From Thermoleophilia bacterium (GTDB lineage Bacteria; Actinomycetota; Thermoleophilia; Gaiellales; SKUG01): 13,789 nt of DNA. The notes under the pieces were generated by a model. It searched no databases. It worked only from the letters and a program-made list of their open reading frames with translations, and had not been told where the DNA came from. The DNA is taken from NCBI GenBank assembly GCA_020438525.1, contig JAGQUL010000157.1, positions 1 through 13,789 on the forward strand, read 5' to 3'. Shown piece after piece: positions 11,737-13,789 of this stretch. The position numbers and the translations under genes are program-made. How positions within the stretch are numbered: the stretch's first letter is position 1; each line of letters starts with the position of its first letter.

Positions 11737-13434
11737 ATGACCCCAGCAGACGAGCACGACACGACGACGGACCTGGCAGCGCCCGACGCGAACGTGGCGC
11801 GCCTGATGGTCGACCTGGTCGACCGCGTCGCCGACAAGCCGGCGTTCATCCGGCTCGACGAGCAGGGACGCACCGACCAGGTGATCACGTTCGCGCGGCT
11901 GCACCAGCTCGTGGGCGCGGTGGCCGGCGGCCTGCGTGAGCGCGGAATCGGGCGCGGCAGCCGCGTGGTGGTGTTCGTGCCGATGAGCATCGAGCTGTAC
12001 GTCACGCTGCTGGCGGTGCTGCGGCTGGGCGCGGTGGCGACGTTCATCGAGCCGTGGGGCGGCAGGAAGATGATCGAGCAGGCCGCGAAGCTGGTGGATG
12101 CCGACGCGTTCATCGGAATCCCCAAGAGCTTCGTGCTGCGCCTGATGAGCCCCGCGCTGCGTGGCATCGACGTGGCGATCACCACGGGATCGCGGCGGAT
12201 TCCCGGTGCCGAGCGCTTCAGCGACCTGCTTGCCACGCCGCGCTTCCAGCACGTGCTCGACTCCGAGCGGATGGGTGCCGACGAGCCGGCGCTCGTGACC
12301 TTCACCACAGGTTCGACCGGCACGCCCAAGGGCACCAACCGCACGCACGAGATCCTGCTCGCGCAGCACCATGCGCTGGCGCGCCAGGTCCCGGATGCGG
12401 AGCATGCGCGCGTGTGGACGAACCTGCCCGTCGTCGTGCTCCACAACATCGGGCGGGGCGTCGAGACCGTGCTGCCGCCGGACAAGGTCGGGCAGGATCC
12501 GATGCCCGACCCGAAGCAGTTCCACAACCTCGTGGAGCAGTCCGGCGCCACGATCCTGGCGCTGAGCCCGGCGCCGCTCGGCCAGCTCGGCCGCGCGCCC
12601 GGCCGTGCGCCGTTGACGAAGGTCGAGCGGGTCTACACCGGTGGTGGTCCGGTCACCCCGGAGCTGCTCGATGCGGCTCGGGCCGTGCTGCCCAACGCAC
12701 AGATCACCGCGCTGTACGGCTCGACCGAGGCCGAGCCGATCGCGCACGCCACGGCCGAGGAGGTGCTCGCGCGGCGCGGGGCGATGCGCGCCCACGGCGG
12801 CATCTACGTCGGACGGGAGGTCGACGACGTCGACCTGCTGATCGTGCGGCCCGAGCGCGGCGCGATCGAGCTCGAGCAGGGAACGTCGCTGCAGGACTGG
12901 GCCGTGGTCGACGGCGCACCGGGCGAGGTCCTGGTGGCCGGCGACCACGTGAACCGCGAGTACTGGCGCAACCCACAGGCGGTGCGCGAGAACAAGGTGG
13001 TCGACGAGAACGGGCGCGTCTGGCACCGCACCGGCGACATCGCGCGGCGCGCGGAAGATGGCGGCCTGTGGCTGCTCGGTCGGCGTGGTGGCGGGTTCAC
13101 GATGAAGGGTCGTCGGTGGTGGTCGCTCGAGATCGAGACCCCCGTCACCGACCTGCCCGAGGTCGAGCGCGCGGCGATCTGCATGCCGAAGTTCACGGGG
13201 TCCGACCGCGAGTTCAAGAACGCCACCGCGGTGCTCGCGGTGGAGCCGGCGCAGGGGTTCGACCGCCGCGACGCGACCGCTGCCACCGTGCGCGTGCTCG
13301 CGGACCTCGGGCTCGCAGCGCACATCGAGGTGCGCTCGCTCAAGAAGATCCCGGTCGACAAGCGACACGCGACGAAGATCGACGTGGCCGCGCTGCAGGA
13401 GCAGCTCAAGCCGGAGAACCGCGAGGACTACTAG
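11737..13434 (+). CDS. AMP-forming acyl ligase, OleC-like
   Basis: From the ATG at 11737 the product has 565 residues; a GTG at 11701, directly after the upstream stop, would add 12. GTAGG about ten bases before 11737 mildly favours the ATG. The adenylate-forming signatures are all present: Thr190-Thr-Gly-Ser-Thr-Gly-Thr-Pro-Lys198-Gly, Tyr327-Gly-Ser-Thr-Glu-Ala-Glu-Pro, Thr-Gly-Asp434, and a C-terminal Ile-Pro-Val-Asp-Lys-Arg-His-Ala-Thr-Lys547-Ile with the probable catalytic lysine. The last motif and the Tyr-Gly-Ser-Thr-Glu-Ala-x-Pro box resemble OleC, the ligase-like enzyme of bacterial olefin synthesis that closes a beta-lactone, more than ordinary acyl-CoA ligases. No OleA, OleB or OleD lies in the window. 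It may supply an activated acyl group to the GNAT protein or activate a hydroxy acid; the substrate is unknown. Confidence 0.87.
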   Translation: MTPADEHDTTTDLAAPDANVARLMVDLVDRVADKPAFIRLDEQGRTDQVITFARLHQLVGAVAGGLRERGIGRGSRVVVFVPMSIELYVTLLAVLRLGAVATFIEPWGGRKMIEQAAKLVDADAFIGIPKSFVLRLMSPALRGIDVAITTGSRRIPGAERFSDLLATPRFQHVLDSERMGADEPALVTFTTGSTGTPKGTNRTHEILLAQHHALARQVPDAEHARVWTNLPVVVLHNIGRGVETVLPPDKVGQDPMPDPKQFHNLVEQSGATILALSPAPLGQLGRAPGRAPLTKVERVYTGGGPVTPELLDAARAVLPNAQITALYGSTEAEPIAHATAEEVLARRGAMRAHGGIYVGREVDDVDLLIVRPERGAIELEQGTSLQDWAVVDGAPGEVLVAGDHVNREYWRNPQAVRENKVVDENGRVWHRTGDIARRAEDGGLWLLGRRGGGFTMKGRRWWSLEIETPVTDLPEVERAAICMPKFTGSDREFKNATAVLAVEPAQGFDRRDATAATVRVLADLGLAAHIEVRSLKKIPVDKRHATKIDVAALQEQLKPENREDY

Positions 13435-13438
13435 GAGG
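13433..13438 (+). promoter_or_regulatory. Strong ribosome binding site overlapping the ligase stop codon
   Basis: A perfect AGGAGG overlaps the TAG stop at 13432-13434 and sits five bases before the ATG at 13444. It is the best ribosome binding site in the window, fixes the start of the small membrane protein and implies it is made in good amounts relative to its neighbours. Confidence 0.85.
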
Positions 13439-13443
13439 ACGAC

Positions 13444-13710
13444 ATGCGACACACCTTCACGTCGATCACGGGAGTCGTGATCGCGGTGGCCGGCCTGCTG
13501 TGGATCTACGAGCTGGCGACCGACAACGACGTGCCGTGGCAGTGGGTGCTCGCCGTCGGCCTGGTGCTGTTCGTGGCCATCGTCTTCACGTCCGCCTTCG
13601 CCGCCGGCATCATGGCGAGCTTCGCCCCCGGCAAGGGCAACCTGACCGCGGCCGGCGCCACGCCGGTCCGCCACGCCATGCACGACGGAGCGGCATCGGT
13701 CGTCCAGTGA
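13444..13710 (+). CDS. Small two-helix membrane protein
   Basis: The gene encodes 88 residues. Hydrophobic helices lie near residues 8-24 and 35-58, joined by a short loop with Asp-Asn-Asp and Trp residues. The C-terminal tail of about 30 residues is soluble, with one basic patch (Pro-Gly-Lys-Gly) and no recognisable motif. I do not know the family. The perfect AGGAGG five bases upstream and the nine-base gap after the ligase gene make it the last gene of the lipid-type operon. It could be a small partner or scaffold of the membrane enzymes; that is inference from position and size only. Confidence 0.8.
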   Translation: MRHTFTSITGVVIAVAGLLWIYELATDNDVPWQWVLAVGLVLFVAIVFTSAFAAGIMASFAPGKGNLTAAGATPVRHAMHDGAASVVQ

Positions 13711-13727
13711 GGTGTCCCGAAACGGGT

Positions 13728-13758
13728 GATGCCGCCGCCCTTCACGGACGACGGCATC
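13728..13758. terminator. Strong hairpin between convergent genes, likely bidirectional terminator
   Basis: GATGCCGCCGCCC and GGACGACGGCATC pair into a 13-base-pair stem with two wobble or mismatched positions depending on strand, around a five-base loop (TTCAC). It lies 17 bases after the last + strand stop and directly beyond the 3' end of rnpB on the - strand. No T run follows on either side; a small CCCG-AAA-CGGG hairpin (13716-13726) lies next to it. Strong hairpins without a T run are common terminators in high-GC actinobacteria. Confidence 0.6.
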
Positions 13759-13760
13759 CC

Positions 13761-13789
13761 AACATGCCAGTTGGCCTGTAAGCCGGGTT
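13761..13789 (-). ncRNA. rnpB: RNase P RNA, 3' end (partial)
   Basis: Read on the - strand, the last 29 bases start AACCCGGCTTACAGGCC, which matches the conserved 3' end of bacterial RNase P RNA (the ACAGAACCCGGCTTA segment that forms one side of the catalytic core), followed by the short closing stretch. RNase P RNA cuts the 5' leader off tRNA precursors. The rest of the gene lies beyond the right edge, so its folding type cannot be judged. The exact 3' end is uncertain by a few bases. It is convergent with the lipid-type operon. Confidence 0.8.

Noticed and set aside
11737..13434. Complete olefin (OleABCD) biosynthesis cluster
   Set aside because: Only an OleC-like ligase is seen; neighbours are a GNAT protein and a small membrane protein.

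Overview
The window is a very GC-rich bacterial chromosome segment with G/C-biased third codon positions, GTG starts, tightly overlapping genes and long antisense shadow frames. An RNase P RNA 3' end of the actinobacterial type at the right edge, Tad-type pilus genes and the codon bias suggest a high-GC actinobacterium. A deep-branching lineage such as the Thermoleophilia/Solirubrobacterales is my guess; no species can be named from the sequence. All protein genes lie on the + strand.

Region 1 (1-78) is the end of a gene that enters from the left. It finishes in a perfect Gly-Asn repeat encoded by eight tandem GGGAAC hexamers. Region 2 (216-3290) is a compact Tad/Flp-pilus style operon: a small membrane protein, two 131-residue TadE-like pseudopilins in tandem, a TadG-like protein with a von Willebrand factor A domain and many cysteines, and a six-helix membrane protein. 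Region 3 (3303-3869) encodes a soluble protein that resembles only the N-terminal core-binding domain of tyrosine recombinases, with no catalytic domain.

Region 4 (4034-13710) is the most interesting part: seven co-directional genes, mostly overlapping or a few bases apart, whose families all point to lipid or isoprenoid chemistry. In order: a UbiA-type membrane prenyltransferase; a rifampin-phosphotransferase-like (PEP-synthase-related) dikinase without the PEP-binding barrel; a DUF3419/BtaA-like protein (the BtaA family moves the 3-amino-3-carboxypropyl group of S-adenosylmethionine onto a lipid); a dolichol-kinase/Dgk1-like membrane kinase with an extra membrane half and a cysteine cluster; a YghO-like GNAT acyltransferase; an OleC-like AMP-forming ligase; and a two-helix membrane protein. 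A promoter and a 20-bp imperfect palindrome resembling a TetR-type operator lie just before the DUF3419 gene, so the last five genes may be induced separately from the first two. I infer a pathway that makes or modifies an unusual, possibly isoprenoid, homoserine-containing and N-acylated, membrane lipid. The families are reasonably supported; the pathway is a hypothesis.

Region 5 (13711-13789) holds a strong hairpin between the end of this operon and the 3' end of rnpB, which is convergent on the - strand and runs off the window.
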